Under the pieces are notes generated by a model. It saw only the letters and a program-made list of their open reading frames with translations. It was not told the origin of the DNA and searched no databases. Of a stretch of 64,000 bases of DNA, positions 8,433 through 17,793 are shown piece by piece. Location: assembly GCA_020634975.1 (NCBI GenBank), contig JACKAQ010000004.1, positions 310,001-374,000 of the forward strand, in the 5' to 3' direction. Source of the DNA: JACKAQ01 sp020634975 [NCBI: Calditrichia bacterium]. Lineage in GTDB: Bacteria; Calditrichota; Calditrichia; RBG-13-44-9. Numbering within the stretch: position 1 is the stretch's first letter; the number at the start of each line of letters is the position of its first letter. Made by a program: the position numbers and the translations under genes.

Positions 8433-11400
8433 CGCGATTTCACCAAAACAGTTTTTCCCGCCACAGATGCCTGATATTCTTCATTATACATCGCTTCCGC
8501 TATCGCCGCCGGCAGACTGAATTCGCCAACAGTAACCGCGTTCAATTTCACGACGAAATCGGCATAGCCTTCGTAACCGTTCAAATCGAAAAACCACATT
8601 ACCCGGTCATCGCGAATATCGAGATAATTTTCGCGATTGAGGCGATAATTATTCATCCAGCCGGGCATTTCCTCACCACTCAACCGCGTATTTTGCACTT
8701 CCCATCCTGCGGGCAGCACTTGAACCAGCGCCACATTTTCAATATTCCTGTATTGCCGCTGGCTGTTTTTCACCCGGAAATGTGCCCAAAAAACCTGCCC
8801 CTGGGTAACGTTTGCCGGATCAATTGCCGCGCCGTCTTCGTTGAGCCATTCGACGGTCAGTGCCAGGTTTTTCTGTTCGGTTTTCATGTCGCTTTGCAGC
8901 GGAATGCCATCCCAAATCAGAGTTGCGAACGTGCGTTTTGCAGAACTTGCGCCATCGACGGTAACGGTCAGATCTTCGCCAAATCCGCTTTCGATGGGAA
9001 TTTGCACTGCCCAATCATTGGTATCGAAAGGAATTTTGGAACCGTCCGGCAAGGTGATATTGCCAACCAATCTGGGTTTATTCGAACCCTCGCGTTTCAA
9101 CGCGTTGAGGTATTTGCCGAGCGACAGCATGCAAAATCCCAATGTGTGGGTGGAATACCATTGATCGTTGGAAATAGCTTCGGAAATTTCGTTGGCAATG
9201 TTATCCGCTTCCGTCCAATTGCCCATCATTTGCAAAATTTCCAGAATAATCGCGCGGTCGCGCAGCGTTGAGCCAAAAGTGTTGCCAAATTCCCAATAGT
9301 CATTCACGGAAGTGTTGAGATTCTTGGTGATTTCGCTGGCCACATTTTTAACACCGGCGAGATAATAAGCGCCGGCCAACAGCCATTTTTCGGTATTTTT
9401 CATCTCTTTCAGGCTGTTTTCTTTGAGCAAATTCATTGCGGCGAGGTGCGGTTTTCCGGCTTTAGCCAGCAAATAAACGCGGTAAGTGCGTGTCAGCAAA
9501 TCGTCACGAGTGGTGTTGGCCATCGATTGCTGAAATTTGACCCAGCCATCGAGCAAATCTTGCGGCACACTGTAGCCCAAATTTTTGGCTTCGAGCAGAA
9601 AATGTCCGGCATAATTGGTGCCCCAGGTGCTCACTTCCCTGTTGCCCGGCCAATAGGAAAATCCGCCGGATGGCAGTTTGAATCGCCGCAACCGGCTGAT
9701 GCCTCCGTTGATATTTGCATCGATATCGATGGCTGCACGCCGCGCAACCGATTGTCTTTTGGTCGCTTCGCCGATGAAATCTTTCAAAAATAATTGCGGG
9801 AAAACCGCCGATGTGGTTTGCTCGATGCAGCCGTACGGATAGCGGATCAGATACCACAATCGCTGACCGAGATCGAGATTCGGGCGCAGCGAAACGGTGA
9901 TCGACGCATTGTTCGAACCCGCAATGCCGCGATTGGGAATGAGCATGCTGACGCTTTTTCCGGTTTCGATCGATTGCTTTTCCGCCGATGAAACGCGCGG
10001 CGAATTGGCGCGAACATCGATATCGGTAACCTCTTCTGCGCTGAAATTGGCGCTTTTTACGGAAATCGTGATTTTCGCCGGACCGATTGCCGGTTTAGCT
10101 TTTACGCGGAACATCACATCTTTATCGCCGGTACCGGGGAAATTGAGCTGCGCTTCCGTTGGGGAAATCGCTTCCAGCGGACCTTCCATTTTCATCGAAA
10201 CCGTCACATCGCCGATGCCTTCTTTCATTGCGAAAACGGTTGCAGGAATGGCGAATTCATCACCCGCACCGATGACGCGCGGCAGCGACGGTTGCACCAT
10301 CAGCTCGGTTTTCACCGGAATTGCCTGTTCGGCGGAGCCATATCGATTGCCGGTTGCGCTGATGACCATCACCCGCACCGAACCGATGTAATTCGGCATC
10401 TCAAAATCGACCGTTGCTTCACCGTTTTTGTCGGTTTGCAGCGGCCCGCGGAACATCGCAACCGGTTTAAAACGGCGCCGTTTGTTGTCTGCGGATTGCG
10501 ATTCGCGATAATCCTCCATGCCGCCGCCGATGGAAAATGTGCGGAAAATGTCGCCTTTATTCGCACCGATCACATGTCCGAAAAGATCAAAACTTTCCAC
10601 ACCCAGTCGTAATTTCTGGAAAAAATATTTCCACGGATCGGGCGTTTTGAATGCCGTAATGTCCAGCAATCCCTCATCCACAACGGCGATAGTAAATTGG
10701 GTTGACTGTTTATCTGTGGTGCGCACTTTTACAGAAAACGGTGCTTTGCTGCGCAACTCTTTTGGTGCATCGATCTCCAAAAATTGTCGCGACGATTTGT
10801 TTTCCACATTCAGCGGAACAACACCGTATGTGCGCATCGGGCGGTCATTTCCGGTTTGGCTGTGCGGCTGGATAACGGACAGCGTGAGGTAAACCGTCGG
10901 TGTCATTTCCGTGGTCAATTCGATGGGGATTTCCATCTCCTCATCGCCGGATGGCGTGAGCCAGCCGGTGCTCAGCACGCGCTGACCTTTTTCCATCGTC
11001 ACCAAAATGCGCCCCTCTTTTGGCGCGGGGAATGTAACTTTTGCGGTTTCGCCGACCTGATACTGGTCTTTGTCGGTTTTCAGCGCCAGCAATCCGGCAT
11101 CGCGCCCGGCAGCGGCATCGCCCCAGCGATACGCGTTCATAAATACGCCGGCAGTGTGCCCGTTGTCGCCATCCTGAATTTCGATGAGATACATGCCGTT
11201 GTCCGGCGGCGTAAATTTGATGCTGGCCGGCAGCGATTGCGAAACGATGCTGCCTTCGGCAAACAGGTCAGTACTGCTGTGCGATTTGAATCTCAGCCGG
11301 AAATCTTCGCGATTTTCGTATTCCCACCACCAATAGCGCATCCCTTTGTAAATTCTGTAGTTAAGCGGGTTGCCCGGTGCGACATTCCCATTCGTGTCCA

Positions 11401-13975
11401 CCAAAATGGATTGGATATTTAATTCGTTGCCAACCTTTGCGTAGCCCCAGTCAAACTCGGGCAACTGGATGCCAACATAGCGATCGAACGGATGAATCGG
11501 GACGGTGATGCTGTTGGTGTTCGGGCGCCCGCCCTTCTCCAAAACGGTGCTTTCGATGCGGGCGGAAAGCGCTGTCGGTGCGTTACCGGTTTCGGGCAAT
11601 TGCCAGCGAATGATTGCATCGCCGTTGCTGTCCAGCCGCGATTCGTCGATCATCATATCGATGGTTTGAAATTCCAGCGTTTGGTTATCAAACACAAAAT
11701 TTTTGAATTTGGAAAATACCGGCGGCTGTTTCTGCAAATAAATGTTGGTTCGCGAAAGCAAGCCGTTTGCCGGATTGCCGAACAAATATTGGCTGTGCAA
11801 GTTGAGATTCAAAAAACGATCCACGCTGAAAAGCGTTGTTTTTTCTGGTGTTAGCTGCACTTTCAACCGGAAAGGTGCGACCGTTTCGATTTTGAGCGTA
11901 TGGCTAAAATCGCTGCTACCGGCTTTGATATTTACCGCGTAATTGCCGGTCGGATCTTCCTCGCTGCCCTGAAATTGAAAATGATAAAATCCGTCTGTCG
12001 CCTGCCGGTTGGTGCTTTCGAATACTTTTTGTCCGAGCGGATTGTTGATGGTCATCGTTACGGGATGATTTTCCGGAAATGTGCCGTCCTCATTCCGGGC
12101 GATCACGCTAAAATTGACCGGATCACCGGGGCGATACACGCCGCGTTCGGTGTAAATATATGCGCGGGTGCCTTTGGCGACATCGTTGATACCGTCCGTA
12201 TCAAAAGTAGATAAATTCCAGCCCATTTCGTTGGGTTTAATGACGCTGCGCTGTCCGTTATCTTCCACTTCGATGTAAAACACATTGTTTTCTTCGGTGG
12301 CAAATTCCGCCATCCCTTCGCCGTTAGTGGTCGCAGTGTTGAGCAATTGGTTTTGGTAGCTTTTAAATCGCACAGTTGCACCGCTTATCGGATTTGTTGT
12401 CAGCAAATTTGTAGCAAAAACAATGTGTTTATTGAATGCTTTTTTGTAAGTCAACCCGATATCTGTGCTGATAATCGGTTTGTAAATATTGCCGTTCGAA
12501 TACAAATAGCCGTAGGAATACGGGCTGGAATAATAATCATCGTAATAGCCGCGCCGGTTTTGGAAGGCTTCGCGTTCTTCGTCTGTGCCATACAACATGT
12601 CTTCCATCTCGAACGATATGTGTAATAAATACAGACCTTTATCGCCGCGTGGAATTAAGGGTTTCAAATCCAGCTCGTGTTGAAGCCAGGTGTTTCTGGT
12701 TTCGCCAATTTCAAGCTTGTCGTCATAAACACTGACGCCAACGCGGTTTACATACATGCTGTTGAAGCTTTCGCTGCGTTTTTCGCCGCTTTCAATTTGT
12801 TCGGTTTGTAAAAATTGCCCGAGGTTGTTTTCGTAAACCCGCATCACTTGCAGCCGTACTTTGCGCACATTCAGGGTCGAAAACAGCACTTTTTGCTCGT
12901 TCGCCGAGGGCAGAAAAACGCCATCGCTGGCAAATTTGATCTGCGGTTTCAGTTCCTCGATCGATACTTCCATTGACGATTGTGTAGCGATTCGCGTGCC
13001 GAACCGGCTGCGGATTCCCGGTAACACTTGCACGTCATACGTTTCGCCGTGGTTGAAACCACCGGTAAGCACCACTTCTTTTCCCATTTTTTTGAGATTG
13101 AATGGGGTTTGGGGAACAACAGAAATCATCCCGGAAATGTCCTGAGTCGCGTCCAGTTCATCAGAAAAAGTAATGGTGATTCCGGGATTTTCGCTGTCGA
13201 TAAGTGGTTGAATATCCTGAACTTCCAGATTGGAAAGCGGGGAGAGGTCGAATTTTTTTCGATAATCCTGCGATAGCGCCAGCGGAGAGTCGTCTATCGC
13301 AAGCTCAAAATTAAGGCGTTTGCTGCCGCGCTCAAATTCCGCGCTGGTGAAACGAAAGGTTTTGTCGCCGGTTTGCTGTGTCCAGTTGATCGCCAGCGAT
13401 CGTCCGTCCAGCTTCAGCGAAGTTGCTTTTTTCACAGCTTCCGATTCAGCCGGTTCGGTGAACGATATTTCGCCGGAAACCATCAGAAATCGGGGATTGT
13501 TGCTTTCGCGCAGCTCAAAATCAGTTGTCGCTTTGGCAATTTCGCGCCCGGCAACTTCGAAATTGAATTCCAGCGGCAACGGATTTTTATCCGCCAGTTT
13601 GGGCAACAGCTTTTCGATGATCAGTTTGCCCGAATATTTTTCGCGCATGGGCAGTTTTGCGTTCGGTTTGAACACCAGCGTTTGGGCGTTTTCCCATTTG
13701 GTAACGCCATCAATTCCCGGTGAAAATTCGAATACTTTTTCCGACACTGTCTGTCCGACGATATTTTGTTTGATAATTTCAGATGTGAATCGCACTCGAA
13801 TTTCATCATCTGACGCAATAACGCCGGATGTCACCTGGCTAATCAGTTTCGCGGTTTCTTCCGGATAGCCGATTTTTCCCGGTTGATCAGTCGAATCTTT
13901 GCCGCAGGAAGCCAACACCAACGCAGCAACGGTTATCAAAAAAAATGTTTTTAACCCGATTAATTGCCTGCTCAT
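8429..13975 (-). CDS. Alpha-2-macroglobulin family lipoprotein with thioester motif
   Basis: This 1848-residue protein has a lipoprotein signal (LVLASCGK, lipid-accepting Cys about residue 24). Macroglobulin-type beta domains fill the first 1000 residues, including the MG2-like stretch around TRAYIYTERGVYRPGDPV. The A2M domain (MFRGPLQTDKNGEATVDFEM, PSLPRVIGAGDEF) precedes the thioester motif CIEQ at Cys1383-Gln1386 (YPYGCIEQTTS). An alpha-alpha toroid follows (LRRFKLPSGGFSYWPGNREV). Bacterial homologues such as E. coli YfhM are thought to trap foreign proteases in the periplasm and are often linked to penicillin-binding protein PBP1C. No PBP1C gene is present here. GGAG lies 6 bases before the ATG. 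Confidence 0.95.
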   Translation of the reverse strand: MSRQLIGLKTFFLITVAALVLASCGKDSTDQPGKIGYPEETAKLISQVTSGVIASDDEIRVRFTSEIIKQNIVGQTVSEKVFEFSPGIDGVTKWENAQTLVFKPNAKLPMREKYSGKLIIEKLLPKLADKNPLPLEFNFEVAGREIAKATTDFELRESNNPRFLMVSGEISFTEPAESEAVKKATSLKLDGRSLAINWTQQTGDKTFRFTSAEFERGSKRLNFELAIDDSPLALSQDYRKKFDLSPLSNLEVQDIQPLIDSENPGITITFSDELDATQDISGMISVVPQTPFNLKKMGKEVVLTGGFNHGETYDVQVLPGIRSRFGTRIATQSSMEVSIEELKPQIKFASDGVFLPSANEQKVLFSTLNVRKVRLQVMRVYENNLGQFLQTEQIESGEKRSESFNSMYVNRVGVSVYDDKLEIGETRNTWLQHELDLKPLIPRGDKGLYLLHISFEMEDMLYGTDEEREAFQNRRGYYDDYYSSPYSYGYLYSNGNIYKPIISTDIGLTYKKAFNKHIVFATNLLTTNPISGATVRFKSYQNQLLNTATTNGEGMAEFATEENNVFYIEVEDNGQRSVIKPNEMGWNLSTFDTDGINDVAKGTRAYIYTERGVYRPGDPVNFSVIARNEDGTFPENHPVTMTINNPLGQKVFESTNRQATDGFYHFQFQGSEEDPTGNYAVNIKAGSSDFSHTLKIETVAPFRLKVQLTPEKTTLFSVDRFLNLNLHSQYLFGNPANGLLSRTNIYLQKQPPVFSKFKNFVFDNQTLEFQTIDMMIDESRLDSNGDAIIRWQLPETGNAPTALSARIESTVLEKGGRPNTNSITVPIHPFDRYVGIQLPEFDWGYAKVGNELNIQSILVDTNGNVAPGNPLNYRIYKGMRYWWWEYENREDFRLRFKSHSSTDLFAEGSIVSQSLPASIKFTPPDNGMYLIEIQDGDNGHTAGVFMNAYRWGDAAAGRDAGLLALKTDKDQYQVGETAKVTFPAPKEGRILVTMEKGQRVLSTGWLTPSGDEEMEIPIELTTEMTPTVYLTLSVIQPHSQTGNDRPMRTYGVVPLNVENKSSRQFLEIDAPKELRSKAPFSVKVRTTDKQSTQFTIAVVDEGLLDITAFKTPDPWKYFFQKLRLGVESFDLFGHVIGANKGDIFRTFSIGGGMEDYRESQSADNKRRRFKPVAMFRGPLQTDKNGEATVDFEMPNYIGSVRVMVISATGNRYGSAEQAIPVKTELMVQPSLPRVIGAGDEFAIPATVFAMKEGIGDVTVSMKMEGPLEAISPTEAQLNFPGTGDKDVMFRVKAKPAIGPAKITISVKSANFSAEEVTDIDVRANSPRVSSAEKQSIETGKSVSMLIPNRGIAGSNNASITVSLRPNLDLGQRLWYLIRYPYGCIEQTTSAVFPQLFLKDFIGEATKRQSVARRAAIDIDANINGGISRLRRFKLPSGGFSYWPGNREVSTWGTNYAGHFLLEAKNLGYSVPQDLLDGWVKFQQSMANTTRDDLLTRTYRVYLLAKAGKPHLAAMNLLKENSLKEMKNTEKWLLAGAYYLAGVKNVASEITKNLNTSVNDYWEFGNTFGSTLRDRAIILEILQMMGNWTEADNIANEISEAISNDQWYSTHTLGFCMLSLGKYLNALKREGSNKPRLVGNITLPDGSKIPFDTNDWAVQIPIESGFGEDLTVTVDGASSAKRTFATLIWDGIPLQSDMKTEQKNLALTVEWLNEDGAAIDPANVTQGQVFWAHFRVKNSQRQYRNIENVALVQVLPAGWEVQNTRLSGEEMPGWMNNYRLNRENYLDIRDDRVMWFFDLNGYEGYADFVVKLNAVTVGEFSLPAAIAEAMYNEEYQASVAGKTVLVKSR

Positions 13976-14471
13976 TCCGTTCTCCAGTGAGGTTGATATA
14001 TCATTAAATTGCAGGGATTTCCAACGATTTTTTAATGCATGAAATTACGGATGTTTACCCAAAAACAAAAGAACAGATTCACGAAATTCTCATTGGTTTT
14101 GCTTAGCCGACGCTATTTCTGAATCTGTCGAAAATTAACAGAATCACATTCGATTTTATAATTCTAAAACCAGATTTTTTCGCCGGTAAATTGCCCGATT
14201 TTATCAGGAATTTTTCCAAAAAAAGGATTTGAATTGCTGTTTTTTTTCAAGATATTCACTGTCTGTTATTTTCAAGTTTACGTTTCGAAATCCCTTTTTT
14301 AGTACCTTTGATAATTCTTAATCTCAATCCTGTATTTGATTTTGTTTGGGCGGTTTTATCTACCAATGAGAAAATCTAAATTTTATAAAAACAATCGGTT
14401 AAGCACACCCAAATATACGATTGAAATCAACGGCTAACATACTACCAATTCATCCAAACATGGAGGCATTT
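13976..14471. other. 496-bp intergenic region between divergent genes
   Basis: This AT-rich stretch separates the divergent alpha-2-macroglobulin and sorting-domain genes and should hold both promoters. I see no convincing ORF, RNA gene or strong hairpin in it, and no promoter I would place with confidence. Confidence 0.5.
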
Positions 14472-17417
14472 ATGCAAAAAACCAGACAGGCCGTCTTATG
14501 TTTATTCCTATTGTTGTTTGTCGGCAGTCTGCAGGCGCAGGAATTTAGCGTGCCCGTAACTGTAACAGATGGCGAAAACACGTTGCAATTAACCATCGGG
14601 ATGAGCGCGGTTGCAACCGACACATTTGATGTGGGCATCGATGCGCTTGCTCCTCCGCCCCCGCCGAGTGAAGCATTTGACGCACGTTTAAAATCAAACG
14701 GAAACGACTTTATTACAGATATTCGTGCCAGTTCCACAGATACCACCGCTTTTCAGGTGTATTATCAGCCCGAGCTTAATCAGGGTCCGATAAAGCTGAC
14801 CTGGGACAAAGATGCGCTGGCATTATTAGGCACATTTTACATTACCGACAACCTGACCGGCACCGTATTTGGTCCGGTTGATATGACCCAGGTAGACAGT
14901 TTGATTGCGGATAATGCCTTTGTCACCGAACAGCTTCGCATTGTTGTGATAGCAAATCCGGTGCTGGATCCTCCCGCAAACCTGAATGCAGTTGGCGGAA
15001 ATGGCGTTGTAGATTTAAGTTGGCTGTCTCCGGCGAAGTCCCAAAAACTGCTTCGCCAGCCTGAAGCACTTACACGTAAAGATAATGAAAACACCGGTTT
15101 GACTGATGACCGCGCCGTTCCGGCGATGAGTGTTTCAGTTGCGTTGCTTGGCTACAAAATTTTCCGGTCAGATGATGGCAGCACATTTTCGCAGATCGAT
15201 TCGATCGGTGCTCCGGCAGCCGCATTTGCGGATAGCAGTGTTATCAACGGCACCACCTATTCCTACTATTTGACCGCAGTTTACGATGAAGGCGAAAGCG
15301 TTCCCTCCGATACCGTTTCCGCAACCCCGGAAGCCCCTGTTCTCAATATTCTTTTCGAAGAAGTTTTTGCAGATACAACAGCACCGCCGACCGGCTGGCA
15401 GGTGATCGACAATGACGGCAGCGGAGGATCTTGGGATTATGTGCAAGGTTTGAACTTTAGCAGCGGTGTTGTTTTGCCGCAAGCGGGTCAAAGTTTCTGG
15501 CACAGCAGTTTCCAGGATGCCAACGGCTTTGTGATCGACGAATGGTTGATCAGCCCACGGATTCCTGCAGCCAATTTCGAAACACTGAGTTTCTATGCCG
15601 GCTCCATCGGCGGCTCGTTCCCGGATTCGCTGAAAGTGCTGGTTTCGACCACAGGCAGCAACCCTGCTGACTTTACCGAGATTGCCTACTTTCAGGTTCC
15701 GGGTCCCACCGGTAGCTGGACCGAATTTTCTTTTGATATTTCGGCCTTCTCCGGCTCGGCGATTTATGTCGCCATCAACTACTACATCACCGATGGCGGA
15801 ACGTCGGGTACCAATTCGGATAATGTTTGGGTGGATCACCTGACCATCACCGGCGAAGCGATTCCGCCGGATGTTGTTTTTGCTGATGATTTTGAAAACG
15901 GCAGCAGCAATTGGGTGTTGCAATCGACCTGGGCTGTCACCGATGAATCTTCAAATTCACCGACACATTCACTGACGGAAAGCCCTGGAGGCAATTACGC
16001 AGCCAACCTGAATATTTCGGCAACCCTTGCAACAAGCATCGATCTGTCGTCTTACTTCAGCGCCGAGCTGTCATTTAATGCACAATATGATATTGAGCAG
16101 GGTTTCGACTACATGTATGTTGAAGCCTCAGATGACGGCGGCTCAAGCTGGATAGAGCTGGATGTCTTTGATGGCACATCCCCGACGTGGCAAAATTATA
16201 GCTACGCGCTGAGCGGCGTTGTTGGCAGCAGCGATGTCAAAATCCGCTTCCGCTTTACCAGCGATGGCGGTTTTGAAGTCGATGGCATGCATATCGATGA
16301 TGTTCTGATTACCGCCAGCAGCATCGATGCCGATCCGCCGTTGATCGTCCATACCGGTCCGGCGTTTTATGCCGGTGTAAGCGAAGCCTTTGTCCGGGAA
16401 GCGGAAGTGATCGATATTTCCGGTGTTTCGGCAACCGCCATCAATTATATGGTAGATGGTGATACGACAACCAGCGCAGCATCGGACAGTACGGTTGGAG
16501 ATGTCTATTTCTACACTATTCCGGAACAACCGGCCGGTGCCAATGTGGCTTATTTCTTCAGCGCTGAAGACAATGCCGGAAATGCAACTACCCAAACAAC
16601 GATGTTCGAATACATCGCTGGCGATCATTTGATTTTTGATAATGGTGTGGTGGATTTTGTTAACAGTTTCGGTCCCGGCAGCACCTCCGGTCTTTTGGGT
16701 GCGGCAGTGCGGATCAGCGTTCCCGAGGGTGAAAAAGCGCAACTGACAACGGCGTTAATCCGTAATTACACCGATGTCAATCGCCCGAATTCGGATATGC
16801 TGTTACATGTATGGGCTGATAACGGCGGCGTACCCGGCACCGATCTGATTACGCCGATAACGGTAACGCCTGAAGCAACACTCGAGAACACCAGCCCGAT
16901 GACCCGGGTAGACCTGCGCTCGTATGCAGCAGAGTTGAGCGATTTGCTGGGCGATTTTTTCATCGGATTCACTGTGCCGAGCGGGGAAGTTTGGGTCACA
17001 CAGACCACACCCGGTACCTTTGGCAGAACGTTTACTTTTAATGGTACCAGCTGGGGCGCAGAAACCGATGATTATCATTTCCGTGCGGTTGTTAAACTGG
17101 ATCCGGCGGTTGGCATCGAAGATGACCAAATATTGCCGGTACAATTCACACTTGAGCAAAACTACCCGAACCCCTTCAACCCGAGCACCACGTTGAAGTA
17201 TGCATTACCGACCAACGCAGATGTTCGGTTGGAAATCTACAACGTTCTGGGTCAGTTAGTAAAAGTGCTGGTAAATGCAGACCAGACCGCCGGATTTAAA
17301 ACGGCTATCTGGGATGGCACCAACCAATACGGCGAAAAAGTTGCTAGCGGTATTTACATCTATCGCATCAAAGCGGCTGATTTCGTTCAGTCCAGAAAAA
17401 TGATCCTGATGAAGTAA
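14472..17417 (+). CDS. Large secreted multidomain protein with type IX-like C-terminal sorting domain
   Basis: The protein is 981 residues. The ATG at 14472 has GGAGG 5 bases upstream; an in-frame ATG at 14421 would put 17 residues before the signal peptide and is less likely. The signal peptide ends near GSLQAQEF. In order there are an N-terminal beta domain, a fibronectin-III-like domain (about 165-290), a cleaved-adhesin/choice-of-anchor-J domain (about 295-455, with GSGGSWDYVQ and VDHLTITG), a MAM/immune-inhibitor-like jelly roll (about 460-615, with FDYMYVEASDDGG and IDDVLITA) and a further beta domain. The FlgD-like tail starts at [13 protein letters not shown] and ends SRKMILMK, the usual signal for secretion through a type IX system. 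The role is probably adhesion or extracellular substrate binding; no catalytic motif is visible. Confidence 0.9.
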   Translation: MQKTRQAVLCLFLLLFVGSLQAQEFSVPVTVTDGENTLQLTIGMSAVATDTFDVGIDALAPPPPPSEAFDARLKSNGNDFITDIRASSTDTTAFQVYYQPELNQGPIKLTWDKDALALLGTFYITDNLTGTVFGPVDMTQVDSLIADNAFVTEQLRIVVIANPVLDPPANLNAVGGNGVVDLSWLSPAKSQKLLRQPEALTRKDNENTGLTDDRAVPAMSVSVALLGYKIFRSDDGSTFSQIDSIGAPAAAFADSSVINGTTYSYYLTAVYDEGESVPSDTVSATPEAPVLNILFEEVFADTTAPPTGWQVIDNDGSGGSWDYVQGLNFSSGVVLPQAGQSFWHSSFQDANGFVIDEWLISPRIPAANFETLSFYAGSIGGSFPDSLKVLVSTTGSNPADFTEIAYFQVPGPTGSWTEFSFDISAFSGSAIYVAINYYITDGGTSGTNSDNVWVDHLTITGEAIPPDVVFADDFENGSSNWVLQSTWAVTDESSNSPTHSLTESPGGNYAANLNISATLATSIDLSSYFSAELSFNAQYDIEQGFDYMYVEASDDGGSSWIELDVFDGTSPTWQNYSYALSGVVGSSDVKIRFRFTSDGGFEVDGMHIDDVLITASSIDADPPLIVHTGPAFYAGVSEAFVREAEVIDISGVSATAINYMVDGDTTTSAASDSTVGDVYFYTIPEQPAGANVAYFFSAEDNAGNATTQTTMFEYIAGDHLIFDNGVVDFVNSFGPGSTSGLLGAAVRISVPEGEKAQLTTALIRNYTDVNRPNSDMLLHVWADNGGVPGTDLITPITVTPEATLENTSPMTRVDLRSYAAELSDLLGDFFIGFTVPSGEVWVTQTTPGTFGRTFTFNGTSWGAETDDYHFRAVVKLDPAVGIEDDQILPVQFTLEQNYPNPFNPSTTLKYALPTNADVRLEIYNVLGQLVKVLVNADQTAGFKTAIWDGTNQYGEKVASGIYIYRIKAADFVQSRKMILMK

Positions 17418-17439
17418 GTTTTCGAATGATATTCTTTTG

Positions 17440-17483
17440 CAGCGGCGATATATTATTTTACAGTATATCGCCGCTGTTTTTTT
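17440..17483 (+). terminator. Rho-independent terminator after the sorting-domain protein gene
   Basis: A perfect 13-bp stem (CAGCGGCGATATA at 17440-17452 with TATATCGCCGCTG at 17464-17476) is followed by seven T. Confidence 0.9.
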
Positions 17484-17793
17484 AGCAATAATTAATGTAA
17501 AATGAAATACTACATATCTGTGCGGTTGAAAAATGCCAAATCTGATGGTATATTTTTTCTTGAGAGGTTACAATAACAAATCTTCATTTTGTCTGGGTGT
17601 TGCAGTGATTCGGCTGACTTTAGCGAGTTGCTCTATCGAAATATTTTAGCGTATTAACTCCTATTCTTCCTACTTCGCTTGCTCTTTATACGACTACAGA
17701 ATCTCCTGCTCAAACTCTTCTGCAACATCCTGACAGGCTGAAGAATTTTTGTTTTAAGACATGCCTGATTTACAAAATTATCCCAATAACAAT
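17484..17793. other. 310-bp spacer between convergent genes
   Basis: I see no ORF of note, no RNA gene and no repeat in this stretch between the terminator and the 3' end of the histidine kinase. Confidence 0.5.
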
